Assembly: GCA_015227615.1 (NCBI GenBank)
Contig: JAALGZ010000007.1
Coordinates: 1,674,001 to 1,738,000, forward strand
From: Labyrinthula sp. Ha
Lineage: Eukaryota; Sar; Bigyra; Labyrinthulida; Labyrinthulaceae
DNA: 64,000 nt
Direction of reading: 5' to 3'
Positions 35,401 through 48,400 of this stretch are shown in pieces. The notes under the pieces were generated by a model. The model was not told the origin of the DNA. It did not search any database and saw nothing but the letters and a program-made list of their open reading frames with translations. Both the position numbers and the translations under genes were made by a program. Every line of letters starts with the position of its first letter. Positions within the stretch are counted from its first letter, which is position 1.

Positions 35401-37057
35401 TAACACATGCAATACAAATGGACAGGAAGATATAAGCATAAAACAGGAAGGAAACGCTTCTAACTTGCAGCCAGTCAAACCAAGACCATAGCGAAGACCC
35501 CGTCCTTTCGTTGCAACTATCTGGTAGGCATGTGCTTATATTTTTCTCAAGAACGTCAAGCCAAGTTGTTCAAACATACCCTGTTTCAAAGTCAAAAAAA
35601 AAGAGTCTAAATCAAAGCCTTCAGTACATTTTAGTATATATTTGAGTTTTCTCAGCTCATATATCTTGGTCTGGAACATCCAAAATTGTTTTTTATTATA
35701 ATTATATTTTCAATTTTCAGTTTCATCTTTTTAGAGTGTCTCCGCCTTAGCCTATAAATCTATTTACCTTATGTATTCCTTTTCTTCCGATAAAGATATA
35801 TATATGCTGTCCTTTACCTTCCAATTTACACATTGCACAATTTTTGCCATTAACTCTCTTTTTCAGCTTTTTTGTAAGTGTTCATGTGTATCCCTCTATG
35901 TCCCCCCTCTCTACTCTAATGTTTTACCAACAAATATTCTTCTAAGGCTTTTCTTGTTCTTCACCTCATCTCCTTCTTTACTCTTGCTTGTGTACTTGAT
36001 TTATTGGTATTAAACTTTTATCGTTTCTACAATTACAATTAAAGAAATTTTATTTTTAGGCATTGTTAGGATTAACCTCATACTTGAGGAAATTTGCTTG
36101 AGCGCATGGATGTAAGTATAGATCAAAACAGAACTCGCTTCAAGCTATGGGGGTTTTTAAACTCAGCTCTATAGACAAGGAAATATGAGCGATATGACTT
36201 TTGAAACACTTATTACCTTGCGCGAAAGGGCGAAGTTGTAAGTTAATTCATATTGAATTGAACCATCAGTTTGATGGGTCTTTGAATTTGTTTTTTCTTA
36301 CAAAAACAAAAATCCGAGAACTGTATTAAAAAATACATGAAAAGGGTAATGAACTGTGTAGAAACACAGAATTCGCTCGCATCATGTAAAAGAAAGATAT
36401 TTATGGTTTAAAGGGTTCTGAGCTAAAGAAAACAGCAACATTTATTTGTTGTTGGCTTGCTTTTATATTTTTTTTGAAACAGTGTCCGCTGCTTTTCTCA
36501 TTCGAACTGATTGAATTATTCCATAACTTAAACTAAAAAAAGCTAAATAGTTATTCTGTTTTCTCACTTGAACCTTATGTTTCAACAGTTGCCCTTAGGC
36601 AGTTTCGAAAAATAGTACCTGGTTCCAGTGCTTTTAGTACTTGAATTTGATTTATTGATAACTTATGATTAATTTTTAGCCTATATTTTTCTCTCTGACA
36701 ATCTTTAGTGTGCATATTAATATTTTGCTGGATTGTTGATGTTCAATTGGTTATAACCAACATAATCAGAATCATTTAACAAGAACCAAGATCCCAACAT
36801 TCTTCTTAATAAGCAGAATTAAAACAATTATGAAATAATTAATTATAAGTTTTATTTATTATGAAACCTAAGTGATTCTACTTTATATTAGTTCCCTTGT
36901 TGTATTTCTTAATTTGAATTTTGGGGTTTTTACATTCTTCTGGTTTTTATCTGAGACCTTTATTGATTTTTTACAAATTTGTCCCGATGTATACAACCCG
37001 TCAACGGACCGATTGCATTCTTACAAAATAAAGGCTCAAGTGCCAAATAAGAAAAAC
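29429..37057. other. 7.6-kb AT-rich gene-poor region
   Basis: No credible gene is found. Frames of 60-80 codons at 32797-33064 (both strands) and 35771-36013 lack motifs. Simple features are a (TA)n run at 33146-33165 and a G10 run at 35386-35395. The open frame before the start at 37058 extends upstream to about 36872 but has no plausible start or family signal there. Decayed mobile-element DNA is likely, but I could not delimit any copy. Confidence 0.5.
33146..33165. repeat. (TA)n microsatellite
   Basis: A pure TA dinucleotide run of about ten units in noncoding DNA. Confidence 0.9.
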
Positions 37058-37957
37058 ATGAGTAGTGAAGAAAGCGAGAGAAGATCAATAAGGGATAGCA
37101 TAAGATCTAGTCTTCGACTAACTGCATTCAAACCTGCTTCAGGAGATGAATCAAGGAAATTAAAGTTTAATTCCAAAGACGAAGAAAACGAAGACATCGT
37201 AGCTCACTTCGAAGAATATACGAACCAACCGGCGCACAAAGACTTAGAAGCTCATGGACTCGCAAGTGCACCACCACCACCGAATTATTATCCAAAAAAC
37301 GAAGAAGGTGAAGCTCTTAATCCTCAGGACTCTAATGGTACGGAATTTATGCCTATGAAACAAATTGAAGGATTTAAAGCACAGCTCGAGAAAGAAAAAT
37401 TGGAAAAAGCCGAGCGAGAACGGAAAACCAAGCGAAAAATCACTTGGGTTGAACAAGGAGCTTGTCTATTTGTTCTGGTAACTATAGTCATGTTAGTTCT
37501 TTACTTTGGAACTCAATCAAGTGCTTCCAGCACAAGTGCACTAACTGAAGCTAATGAAACCGCCTTTCCAACAACTGCTCCAATCAGCGCGGCACCGTCT
37601 GCTTCATCTACATTTACACCAACAAGCAAACCAATATCCGATGAAACAGTTTTTCCAACATCCCAGCCTAGCTCTTCACCTGTTGATAGCTCAACCCCAT
37701 TTGATGAAATGACAGAGGAAGAAGTTACAGCACGTGTAGAATCGATATGCTCAGAGTATTCAGGCAGCAAGGAGCTAGCAGGAATGTGCCTTGGAAAAAA
37801 TCTTCATGCACAATGCAATAATGCTGGAGCAGTTGTCTATAATTTCAAAGATTGTGCAGACGATGTTACCTGTGACTGTGGAGATTTTGTCCTGGTAGCA
37901 GATAAGAACCCGTGTAGTCCAAGACAGGGAAACTCGTGTGACTTGTCGGAAGAATGA
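37058..37957 (+). CDS. Type II membrane protein with Pro/Thr/Ser-rich stalk and Cys-rich end
   Basis: This is a single exon of 299 residues from the ATG at 37058. The protein opens MSSEESERRS and has a charged cytosolic part with possible phosphorylation-rich repeats (RRSIRDSIRSSLR). One transmembrane helix follows at about 133-151 (CLFVLVTIVMLVLYF), preceded by a Lys/Arg-rich stretch, so the N-terminus is probably cytosolic. Then comes a Thr/Ser/Pro-rich segment with PTxxPS-like spacing (TPTSKPIS, PTSQPSSSP), typical of O-glycosylated stalks in stramenopile surface proteins. The end carries about nine cysteines, including DVTCDCGDF, and is probably a small disulfide-bonded ectodomain. No named family is recognised. 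It converges with the sulfotransferase gene (109 bp between stops). Confidence 0.72.
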   Translation: MSSEESERRSIRDSIRSSLRLTAFKPASGDESRKLKFNSKDEENEDIVAHFEEYTNQPAHKDLEAHGLASAPPPPNYYPKNEEGEALNPQDSNGTEFMPMKQIEGFKAQLEKEKLEKAERERKTKRKITWVEQGACLFVLVTIVMLVLYFGTQSSASSTSALTEANETAFPTTAPISAAPSASSTFTPTSKPISDETVFPTSQPSSSPVDSSTPFDEMTEEEVTARVESICSEYSGSKELAGMCLGKNLHAQCNNAGAVVYNFKDCADDVTCDCGDFVLVADKNPCSPRQGNSCDLSEE

Positions 37958-38066
37958 AAACCTCATTTAATTCTGTCGTTTGTTGTTTTCATCTTGCTTT
38001 CCAATTTTAACGGCTAGTACGAAGTCATAGAAAGTTTTAGCGGTTAAGGCATTAAAGACAATAAAC

Positions 38067-40094
38067 TTAGTTCCAAGGAGAGTCTATACCAAACTCTGTA
38101 AACGTGCTGGAAACCTCTTTGTAGAAGCTACGTAGTTGTCTTGTTATATTTTCAACTTGCTCCGTTGTATATCCCTCCTCTGACTTTACGCTATGACCCC
38201 ACCCAGTAACTTCTTTAAAGGAAGGATAGCGTTTTTCGAACGCTTTCTCTGCTTCAGGATAGCTTACATCTTCCCAGTTTATAAAAGGAAGGTGTAGAAA
38301 CTGGGTTATATTTAAAAGAGTGGCCGCACTGCTTTCTCGCAAATTGGTATTCTTCAGCACGAATATTCTTTCTTTGTCTATATATCGAAGGCAATTTTGG
38401 AAGTGAATTTCATAAAGGCCCCTAAAAACAAATCCTCGTGCAATATCTGAAGGCATATAAACATTTGGAAAACAGTCTACCAATGAACCTTTTGACGAAA
38501 ATGTTTCATCTCCCTGGGAACTATAAACATTAGTTTCAGATGCACCACGACTCATCCCTTTCCTTGGTGGTAAATTCAGTCCCTCACAAATGGGCTTAGC
38601 TTCCTCAAATGAGTAATGAGATATACATTCTTCACAATCTACCCATATGGTGCAGTTTCCACAGTTTTTTAAATAAAAATGATTAAAACAGTGATTCTCT
38701 TTCAGTGATAGATGTTCGAGATGAGGAAAAAGCTTTGTCAGTGCAATTCTCAAAGGGAGAGTGTGTAAACAGTTTTTTCTTAAAGACTCTATTTCCTCAT
38801 TGAGCTGCGATAGCTGAATAAATTTTTCCCGCAATATTCCTTCCTTTTGGAAACATTCTTTAAAAGTACTGGAGTTATTAGAAATCTCGAAACAAGATTT
38901 GAGTGTCTGTTTCTTCTTTGGAGTACTAAGGATGAAATATAAGAAAATAAATACACTTCAGCTCTCCTCAAAAGGAATTTATACTGGGTATCATCAACCA
39001 GCTTTGAGCAAGATGTAGATGATATACATTTTCTTAGGGCTTCAGATTTTCCTAAGTTTAAAGCAAATTACAAGATAAACCTCGAAAATTATTGTCTTCA
39101 TCAAGGTAATCAATGAAGCAAAATTTTGTTGACTGAGAACACGCTGCTAGCTGACTAAACAGGAACTTGAACAAACAAGAGATACTTTATGAATTGAAAC
39201 TGCGCACTTACTCTTCGACTTTTCATTTTTATTTCTGACCATAGCCGATCAACGGGATCCCGATGAACGAATATAAATTTAGTGAATGGAGGAAGCGAAG
39301 CATTCATACGCTTGCAGGAATCAGGTGAGGCCATATACGAGGGTGTTGACTCGAATGTAAGATGTCCTTCAAAAAACTTTCTATTTCCCGACTATGCATG
39401 ATACAATATAAACAACTTAGTATACTTTGTATGAGGAAAAAAGCATGAAGTGCTTATTGGACATCCAAGCACTATCTGTATCATACAAATGTAACTCTTT
39501 CTGTTGTGAAGCTATTGATGATCAACAAGAAACAAAAATACCTTCAAGATTTGGGTGAACCAAGAGATACGAGTGAAGTGCTGTTGTTCCACCCTAAATA
39601 TTTATGATGTTTAGGTGAATACCTTTTGTGCTCCCATAATGACAGCACTTGGAAGACACCATGATTTTCCAAAGAACTGTTCCGCATAAGATGTACAGCA
39701 AACCTAAACTTAGGAAGAGTAGCAGAACTACCTGTTGGCCACCCCATTTCGTGAACTTGACTTCACATTTCTTAGGTAATTTCACCGAAGATTTTAGTTC
39801 TAACTAATAGGACAAAAAATATTTACGTCTAGCTTTATTTTGGTATTCATTTGCAAAAATTTTCATATTTACGTTGGGAGACTTGGTTGAATAAACGGAG
39901 TTATTACTGAGCAGCGAAGTCTCAGTGAAAAGCGTGAGTAGAACGAATATAATCGAAATAAAGAATAATACCAATATTGGTCGTTTTCTTATCTTTTGAA
40001 AAATTCCAAGTTCCCTTTTTAGCCTTTGGTCAAGTGACCCGTTATCCAGAACATTGTATCCATGTCGCTGGTGCAAGATCCGTTTATTCAGCAT
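38067..40094 (-). CDS. Golgi carbohydrate sulfotransferase (heparan-sulfate-type)
   Basis: Nine exons on the minus strand (40094-39827, 39799-39732, 39703-39623, 39593-39542, 39511-39426, 39391-39186, 39154-39081, 39051-38955, 38925-38067) give about 596 residues. The eight introns are 27-34 nt. The phases all agree, and the joins rebuild the family motifs, which is strong evidence for the model. The protein has a short cytosolic N-terminus, one signal anchor (about 40-56), and a lumenal domain. The PAPS 5'-phosphosulfate loop reads AQKGGTTALHSYL (about 137-149). It is followed by KELHLYD and TPSYMASP, and the 3'-phosphate motif FVHRDPVDRLWSEIK has its RDP at about 229-231. The C-terminal FRGLYEIHFQNCLRYIDKER matches the Y..QL..WL.YFP segment of heparan sulfate sulfotransferases. 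It should transfer sulfate from PAPS to a glycan in the Golgi; the acceptor is unknown. A Cys-rich insertion lies in the middle. Confidence 0.88.
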
Positions 40095-43000
40095 TAAAAA
40101 CACGGACTATGGTAACGCCACATTTAATTTTCTTTTCAAGGCAAAGTGAGCACTGGGCAGTCCTAAAGTTTTATGTCAAAAATCCAAACACCATATAACT
40201 AATTTTCGTACATATAGAAGACTTAATACAATAATAATTATTACTAAAATATATGTTGCCTTTTCTGTGACTTAAATATACCAACAAGGTTTGACACCAC
40301 AATGTCTTAGCATTTGTCTTGGTAAAAAATAGACGTAAGTCATGGCTACCCTTTAACACCAATGAGAATCACGGCACAATAGGATCCAATACCACGGCCC
40401 AATCATTTACTGTATATTATCTATAAAATTCAAATATAATGCAAACTATGGATCTCTTTGCAGACGTCTTCAATTTCCAAAAATATAACCAGGTTCCTAC
40501 GTTGGTGCTACCGAAAGCATTGAAGAAACAATGGATACAAAGTCGAGTTTCATCTTAACTATCAATAAAGTATCATTAAGAAGAGAATATATAAAAACTT
40601 AAAAAACTCCTTTGGGTAATGTGTTAGTAATTTACAGAACGGCTTACGAACTCATTGTAGACAGGCTTATGTATTTCGTGTTGTGGTTCGAAAAACATAA
40701 TAGCCCATTGAATTCTGTGGATTATCATATTTAAAATAGAAAACAATGGTCGGTATATAATATTTGAGTTCACTAAACTTTTTCGAGAATAAATACTTCG
40801 TATAGTACATCTTAAAAGGTCAGCTATTCATCCTATCTCCCCTCTTGTCTGGCCAGAACAGGCTTAAGGCTTCGTAGCATATTTTCCTTATAAGAATTTT
40901 TAATATGAAAAATTTGTAATGCTTATGAAGTACTGAATTGAGATCTGTAACATTTATTACTCGATAAAAATACAAAGCAACTATGAGCAAAAACTAACAG
41001 TACATACGTCTAAAAGGAATTCTGTCTCCATAATCGTTTTTTTTCTTACTTTATTCTTTATAGACGTATCTTAATGTTTGAGTATTTTGTTTTTTTTCAT
41101 AATGCAAACATCATAGATATTTATTGTATCTTAGAAGTTAAATCAAAGCGATGCTAAAATTGAATCTTAGTTAAATATTTAATAAGCTCTAAATCCACGG
41201 AGATAGCTTCTCTCACATAATATATCGGTTTATCTGTCTTACCAATTCATTTGCTACATGTAGTTAAAATTATGTTACCTGAAATAATAGCATGTATTTT
41301 TTTTAAGTAAATAAATGGTCGATAGTACAGGCAGTCTTAGTTTATGCTCATCAGGTTTTCACGATCCAGAAGCCTTGGTATGCACCAATTCTTGACGATA
41401 CCGTGACACGGAAACTTAAAAGCTTCTGTGTTCGTTCACTCTAATTATTAGAATGCAAATTAATTAGAATATATATATATATTAACTCAAGGTTGGTGTT
41501 TACTGACAGGGAATCTAACCACATTATTTGTTCTGGTTCCCCTAGCACATTGAAATAATGTGAAAATGTAACCAGGCGTTTCCTTATCCTTAGCAAAATA
41601 TAAAAAAATAGTTTCGTTCCTTATCTTCTTCATTATTACTTTTCAATAACATGTTATTCAATCATTGATATCGAAGACATCACTTATTAGTTCTTAGTGA
41701 AAAAAATGGATTTGAGGTATTATGGGTATATATAGTTCATGATCATACCATCTTTGGTTTGTTGTTGTATTGCGTAGACAATACTATAACTCGGTTGGAT
41801 TGTATATGGGGCGTTTTAAATGAGCTATAGAATCTTTTTCTCTTTTTAACTTTTATTTCTGTCTGTAAAATATCATTGCCTTTCCTCTCACAACTTCATC
41901 CACGATTCACTGCCACCTTTAAATATACAAGTTATGAGTACATTTGGTACTTCATAAATGCTTTTCATAAAGGGTTACTAAAGCGTACACACAAGAAAAA
42001 TTAAATTTAAACAGAGTAATGAGTAAGAGGTTTTGATGAATTATGATTATTGCATTATTCGGTTTTCCTTAATAGTCAAATTGTTCATTATTCTAGCAAT
42101 GATGTCTAGGTTTTTTTTGCTTTTTAATATCGGATTTCTTACATTACATTCATTAAATTGAGATCAATATCTAGTATGAAAAGATAAATATTTTTCCTAG
42201 TTAATTCTACTAGCTTTCACCCTGAATTTTTAATTCAATATGAAGAAATTACAAAAATTCTTAGGCTGATGTCCAAGTTCTCACGAGGTAGATATGCTTT
42301 GGCTAGGTTCATATTTCCCCCAAAGTCTAGCAGAGATATTTTATTTTTTCAGTAAGCTATAACAGGTATACCTCCACAGCTGTTTTTTATTCCTAAACTA
42401 AAATATCTGGATTAAGAAAGGTAAAAAAAAAATACAAGATGTGTCAATGAACATATATTTTGTGGAATCAGACGGATACTGTATTGAGGTTAAAGTTTAA
42501 ACTATCCAATCCTTTATTCTTATCTTACTCCAAGTATAAAAGTTGGTAAATCATTTGTACGCGATCCGCACATAGTTTAACTATGACACGGTGCCACTTA
42601 GTGTTCGACAAATAACCCAATGAATGCTGCTAATAAAACTTAAAATCCATGGCTTCTTCGTAGTTAAAGTAAAAAAAATATCGCTTTCTTTTTCCTTTTC
42701 CGCTATATCTTGGGGTTAGCACTCCTTTCTAAGGGTACTGGCTGCTAATAGCGATCTGCATAAAAATATACACAGCGCAATCTTTTTTGAAAAGCTTAAG
42801 ACACGCAGTTTTCTTTCTCATAAATAACCTAATATATATTTAAGAACCCCCCCCCACTGCATATTTCCTTTTGCGAAGAATCATATTTTTTTATCATGAA
42901 ATAATAGAAAAGAAAAACGGAAGGCGCTTACCTTAAAGAAATTCAATTGTCAATTCTCTGTCCATGTCTATTTCATGTCACATGGAGCTAATATTACTTA

Positions 43001-44189
43001 TTTTGCTAGTGTGGGTTCAACAAGTACTCTTTTTTCATAAAGTAAATACCAGGTGAGCTTACGGCTATTCTTGTTTACAAGTCCCGATTTCTTGCACCAA
43101 CAATGATTTCATTAGGTTCAAGACGAAAGAATAATATGTTTCCAACTGAATGTATGAAAAGTAGGTATATTAGCAAATCCCTTAAAATATTTTATTATGT
43201 GAGAAAAAAATAGACTTTACTACGGATACGGCTCTTAAACCCTATCTATTTGCCAGGCATCTTGTTCATGCGCAAACAAAAAACGGCAGCGGAAGTACGA
43301 GGACATATTTATCTGTGGTTTTAGTTTCTTGCTTGCTAAAATCACGAGTGCAACGTTATAGATACATTATTATTATCAAAAAGTTAGCGCTAGTATCAAT
43401 TTTGTTAAACAGATAAAGACAAGAGTAACCTCCCGCGCAATTTAATAAATCAATGAAGAGTAAACAGCTGCTTTGCAGAAAACTTTCAAAAGATGTTTTG
43501 CATTCTTGTGATGTTTACAGCAAAGGCCAAATATTTTGATCATTTCACTTTGTTCATATTTCTTATGGTTTATCTTTCGACTTGTAATTACTCTTGATTT
43601 GAAGGGCTTTCTTTATTCAAACAACAGAAATTAATAAAAGCACCATGTTAAAAAAGTAACGTTGCAATAGTTTCAAGATATTATGAGCTAAGACACTTAA
43701 GCGCTAAATGACCTCCATTGCATGGAAAGTGTTTTCGCTTGATCGTACAATAAGCAATTATTACCAAGAATGAGACCAGACATAGGCCGAAGCCTACTTT
43801 CTTCATTGCAAGACAGGACAGCTCGGAAACTAACTCCACTTTATCATAGATCACTGAACATGTGTTCTGGCCATTAAGACATGCTTAAGAAGCCTGTTTA
43901 AGATTAGCAGTCTGCAATCTTGAGTACTTGGGCAACTACTACCTTCATTGATGTCAATAAATATTCTGTAGGAGTTGCCTTTGTTTTCAGAAGTCAAACC
44001 TCTCCCTGCTATAAACGTGGGATATCACTATCAAATGATTTTTTTTGGAAATTTCCTTTTTCGCATTTAACACTTAAGAAACGAGGGCCAAACCGAACAA
44101 CTCAAGATTAAAGTGATACTTCTATCAGATACATTAATCATTAGAAACATCCCAGACGAAGCAGCCAGTTTCTCAAGTCGTAACTACAG
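40095..44189. other. 4-kb AT-rich gene-poor region
   Basis: No gene or recognisable element is seen. A C9 run lies at 42847-42855. Short frames are scattered on both strands. The first 100-200 bases should contain the sulfotransferase promoter. Confidence 0.5.
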
Positions 44190-44198
44190 TCACAGGTA

Positions 44199-44817
44199 GG
44201 CCTTGAAGGTTATTTATTGATAATTTATCAATGAGAAAATTCCCCAAGTATTTCTTATTGATTGATTTTGATGATTTCCAAGTCAGTTTGATTGATTATT
44301 GATAATCAAATAAAAATCAATAATAAGCTGGACCACATGGCCTTGGGCCAAGCGGTAAAAAAATATGTTTTTCATGTAGCCACCGTATAGAATTCTGCTA
44401 GACACGGATCATATTACTAGTTTTTCTTAACGGTAGAACCGTGTGTTACGGTGACAAGTTTTTTTGTCAAATCTGCATCAAAGTAGTACCATACAGCGGA
44501 TCCTACCGTCATACAGCGATGTAGAGTTTGGTCAGGAAACCCAACATATCGCCATGCTGCGTTCTATTTCTGGATTACTCCACGGCCATATGTTCTTGTT
44601 ATATATGCATTTCTGTGTTTTACATAAATATAATAAAAATTTTTCTGTCACTTGGTTCAAGGTTGTATGGCCCTTCTTTAATATGATAATCAGTAGATAA
44701 TCAGAATAAACTCACAATCACTTGATAAAAATCAAAATGAAAATACTTTTATTGATAATCAGAATCAAAATGATTATCAAATAATTATTGATAATTCTTC
44801 TCAAATCCGACCTCTAA
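44199..44817. mobile_element. MITE-like nonautonomous element with 9-bp direct repeats
   Basis: A 619-bp segment lies between two perfect copies of TCACAGGTA (44190-44198 and 44818-44826). Both ends are packed with GATAATCA/TGATTATC-type inverted motifs (about 44215-44325 and 44690-44805). These can fold against each other, although the terminal match is imperfect. The 9-bp duplication size matches the MULE in this window. The inner open frame (44464-44700) has no transposase feature, so the copy would be nonautonomous. Confidence 0.5.
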
Positions 44818-45292
44818 TCACAGGTAACTGCAGAAGTTATTCTGTTACCTTTACCAACTTGGAGTCTCTACAGTAAGAAAACGTGAATAAATATAGCAAG
44901 GAAGATGTTGTACCGAAACCGAACGCCAAGATAGCAATGTAGCAGCAGGAAACACAAACTATACAACAACAACAACTCTTAGCCGAAGTTCTCTAGAAGA
45001 GTTATACTAGGACGTTCAAATGAGACAATGTGCAATATATGCACGAAATGAAATAAGGTTAGTCTTAAAATTAACCCGCGTGTCAAATTTAAACATAAAA
45101 CAAAGTCTATCGCATAAATTTTCAAGGATATTTCTTCCATCAAGAAAGAGAAGCGATCATACCGGTAATCTATTAATATAATAGTTTCCATAGAGATATC
45201 TTACAAATACAATTTATCATTCCAGTAATTTACGTTAGTTGTTCCAGAATCTTTCATTAACAACTACTATCTGTTCTAGAGTAAAACTATCT

Positions 45293-45430
45293 AGTTAGCA
45301 TTTACAGATTTACAAGTTACAATTGGATATATATTTTGGGTAATTATCAATTAACTACTAAGACACAATACATAATACAAGAAATACTTTTAAATACTTA
45401 CATTTTACACATTTATACTAGATATTCACT
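45293..45430 (+). repeat. Copia 5' LTR (138 bp)
   Basis: It is identical to 50021-50158. It begins AGT and ends ACT instead of the usual TG...CA. A possible primer-binding site beginning TGGTTGCGACTGG follows immediately at 45431. Confidence 0.92.
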
Positions 45431-45446
45431 TGGTTGCGACTGGCAA

Positions 45447-48400
45447 ATGGTCCTCTACACTGTTAGATTTAAGGACAATACTATTCTCCCTCAAACTACG
45501 AAAGCTGCGAAGTTAATTCTCTCTGACGCACTCAAAAATAAGGTTTTGGATTTGAGAACGCAAGAAAACTTCATCACACTCAAGAGGTTCATTGAGCTGT
45601 ACATTAAGCATCTGAATCTTACCTGCGTAGAGTCTACTTACTCAAGTGATGGAACAGTAGTGGAAAACACAGAAAAAGCTGGTGAAGCTGTCCAACTGAA
45701 CAAAGTCTGCAGAGAAAAGGGAAGAAAACACTTGGACTTACTGGTGGACTCAATCAACCCAGAGCAACTTCCTGACTTTTCAAATGCTACGAAAACAGAC
45801 TACTTTGTCCTTTCCAAAGATGCGGACGAATTCATTTCTGATCATTTGATCACATTCTTTCCCGAACAAATTGACTACCTTACAAGTCTCACCTACCCTT
45901 ACAGACTGAACAAAATCATTCGAACTCTAGGTCACAGCTTTTACCTGTCACGTGACACGCAACTTTCTGCAATCTTTTCAACTTTCATGAACTTAAAATG
46001 GAAAAACGAAGAAAGTCTAATGGATTTCAATCAAAAATTCGACAAAGCTCTAACCTTCTGTACACAACATGGAATGTTTACGAAGACGCTTGACCAGGCA
46101 ATGATTTACGTTTCAAAGATCAAGGAAAATCGAACTAGCAACAACATTCTACTTTCTACACTTACAAATTTAGATTTAACAAGCACTGAAAAACTTAACA
46201 CCGTTCAGTCTCAAATCTCTTCTAAGGTCTACGCACACGATCCCAGAGGCATTTTACCACATGACGAAACTCTTACAGTAAACTTCACAAACTACCAAAC
46301 TAACAATCAGAAGAGCTCAAACAACTTTAGACTTCCACAAAACACCTGCGTCTTGTGCGGTGAAAACTTTTCCAGCGGATTCAATAATAATTACAGGAGC
46401 TGCAAAGCAAAAGGAAACACATGCTCATGTGGAAGAAGAAACCATTTGGAAAGCGTGTGTACCAGATTTGCCAGTGAAAGAAGGTTTCTACAGAGTCTTA
46501 AAAACAGGAAAAACAGAACACCGAAAACATTCAACAACACAGGCAAACAAACTCAGTCCTCGAATGCAGCAACTTACATCACAGAAGACAAACCACTTGT
46601 AGCTCCTGAAACATTCGTCACTTTCCTTACAAACAAATCTACCTCCCAATCTTACCTGGCTGAAGAAAATGTCAAGAACTCACAAACAGGAGGACAGAAT
46701 TTGGTCTCGTGTGTCATTGACACTGGTTCTAGTTGCAATGTTTTTAACGACCCGTGCTTCTTTACTCATCTAAACCTTTACAAAAACGAAAACACGATTC
46801 AAGTTTTGAAAAACAAAGTAATGATCACTGGTGTTGGAACAGTTCAGATCAAATTTTCTGACACTACAAGATCTCTAACACTTCCAGCTTACTACATCAA
46901 AGATGCAGAAACATGTTTACTTTCAAACAAGCTCCTCTACCAGTTGGGATGCAACATCAACTACGATCCTTCACATGGATCGATCAAGTTTGCAAATGGA
47001 GAGCACAGCAAGCTTCAGAACATTAATGGCATCAGTAAAGCTTGGATTGAACACAGCACGGATCCTTGCTACACAACCCTGGATCATTCACCAGACTCGA
47101 TCTGGCACTACAGGTTCATGCATGCATCAACAAACAAACTTTCTCACCTTGGGCTTTTTGAAAATGAAAAATTTACTAGCGCGGACTGTGAAACATGTGC
47201 CTTAACTAAGATGAGACGAATGCCTTTGAAAACTGATTCGCTCCTTAAGACTAAGGCACGGAAGAAAAATCAGGTTTGGCATTTGGACCTGCTGCTACCA
47301 AGCAGGCACCACACAGGATGCATGTTGGTGGTTGCTGATCAATTTACTCGATGGATTTGGACATCGTTTTCACTCTCAACCAAATCATCTGACTTGAAAC
47401 ACAGCTTTTACAATTTACTTAGCCAGGCAAAAACAAGTTGCAATCTCCTTGTTTTAGACAGACAAACTGGATTTTTAACTACAGAATTTCTTAGCACACT
47501 TCATGAAAACAAAATCCGTTTTAAACTTGCAACTCCGGAAAGACATGGAGAAACAAAGGGTTTAGCAGAACGTTCAATTCTTTCACTTAGAACACTTGCT
47601 AGATCTGCGCTTAAACATGCAAAACTCTCCACTGACTGGTGGAAATTTGCTGTCAACTACGCTTCCTTCATTAAAAACAGATTACCTCACATCGCCTTGG
47701 AAAACCTAACCCCTTTTGAAGTTTTTCATGGGTACAAACCAAAGCTCCAACATGTAAAAGTGTTTGGATGTTTAGCACACAAAATTGTGCCAACTCAGCA
47801 AAGAAAAGACAAGTTCAATGATGTTTCAATTCCATTGATTTTTCTTGGCTTCGATCCACTTGGATCTTTCCTTACTTGTACCTTACTAAACAAAAGAACA
47901 AAAAGAATCTCACATGCACAATTACAAGACATTCATTTCGTAGAAACTAAATTTCATGATTCAATTTCAAGAGCAGAAAAGTTACCATTGATTAAAATTT
48001 CAAAACATTCAATGAATCTTTACGAAACTGACTCTACAGAGAGTAGTGGCTCTGATGATGATTCAACCACAGAACCAAGTCATTCTCTAAACTTTGAAAC
48101 TAGCAAGTCTAGTACTACACCAGAGGAAATCAATCCTCCAGAAGATGATGAAGAAACACCCCCAACTGCACCTGTTGAATCTAGCAACTTAGACACTGAA
48201 GGTACGCAACAGCACCCGATCTTCAAACAATCACACTCTCGAACAGGAAGAACACTTAAGCTTCCAAAACGATTTGAAAATTCCATAAACTACTTTGTTT
48301 ACGAAACTTCAGAGTCAACGAAACACAAGATTAAAAATCGAACTCCCAGACAAAAGGAAAAACTAAAAGAAATCATTTTAGACTCAAAACTTAAGCAATA

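Noticed and set aside
36872-37057. N-terminal extension of the membrane protein gene
   Set aside because: The frame is open but lacks a good ATG, and the peptide is AT-driven hydrophobic sequence. The ATG at 37058 gives a sensible start.
35386-42855. G10 run at 35386-35395 and C9 run at 42847-42855 as possible telomere or quadruplex signals
   Set aside because: They are isolated homopolymers without repeated G-tracts; slippage is the simplest explanation.
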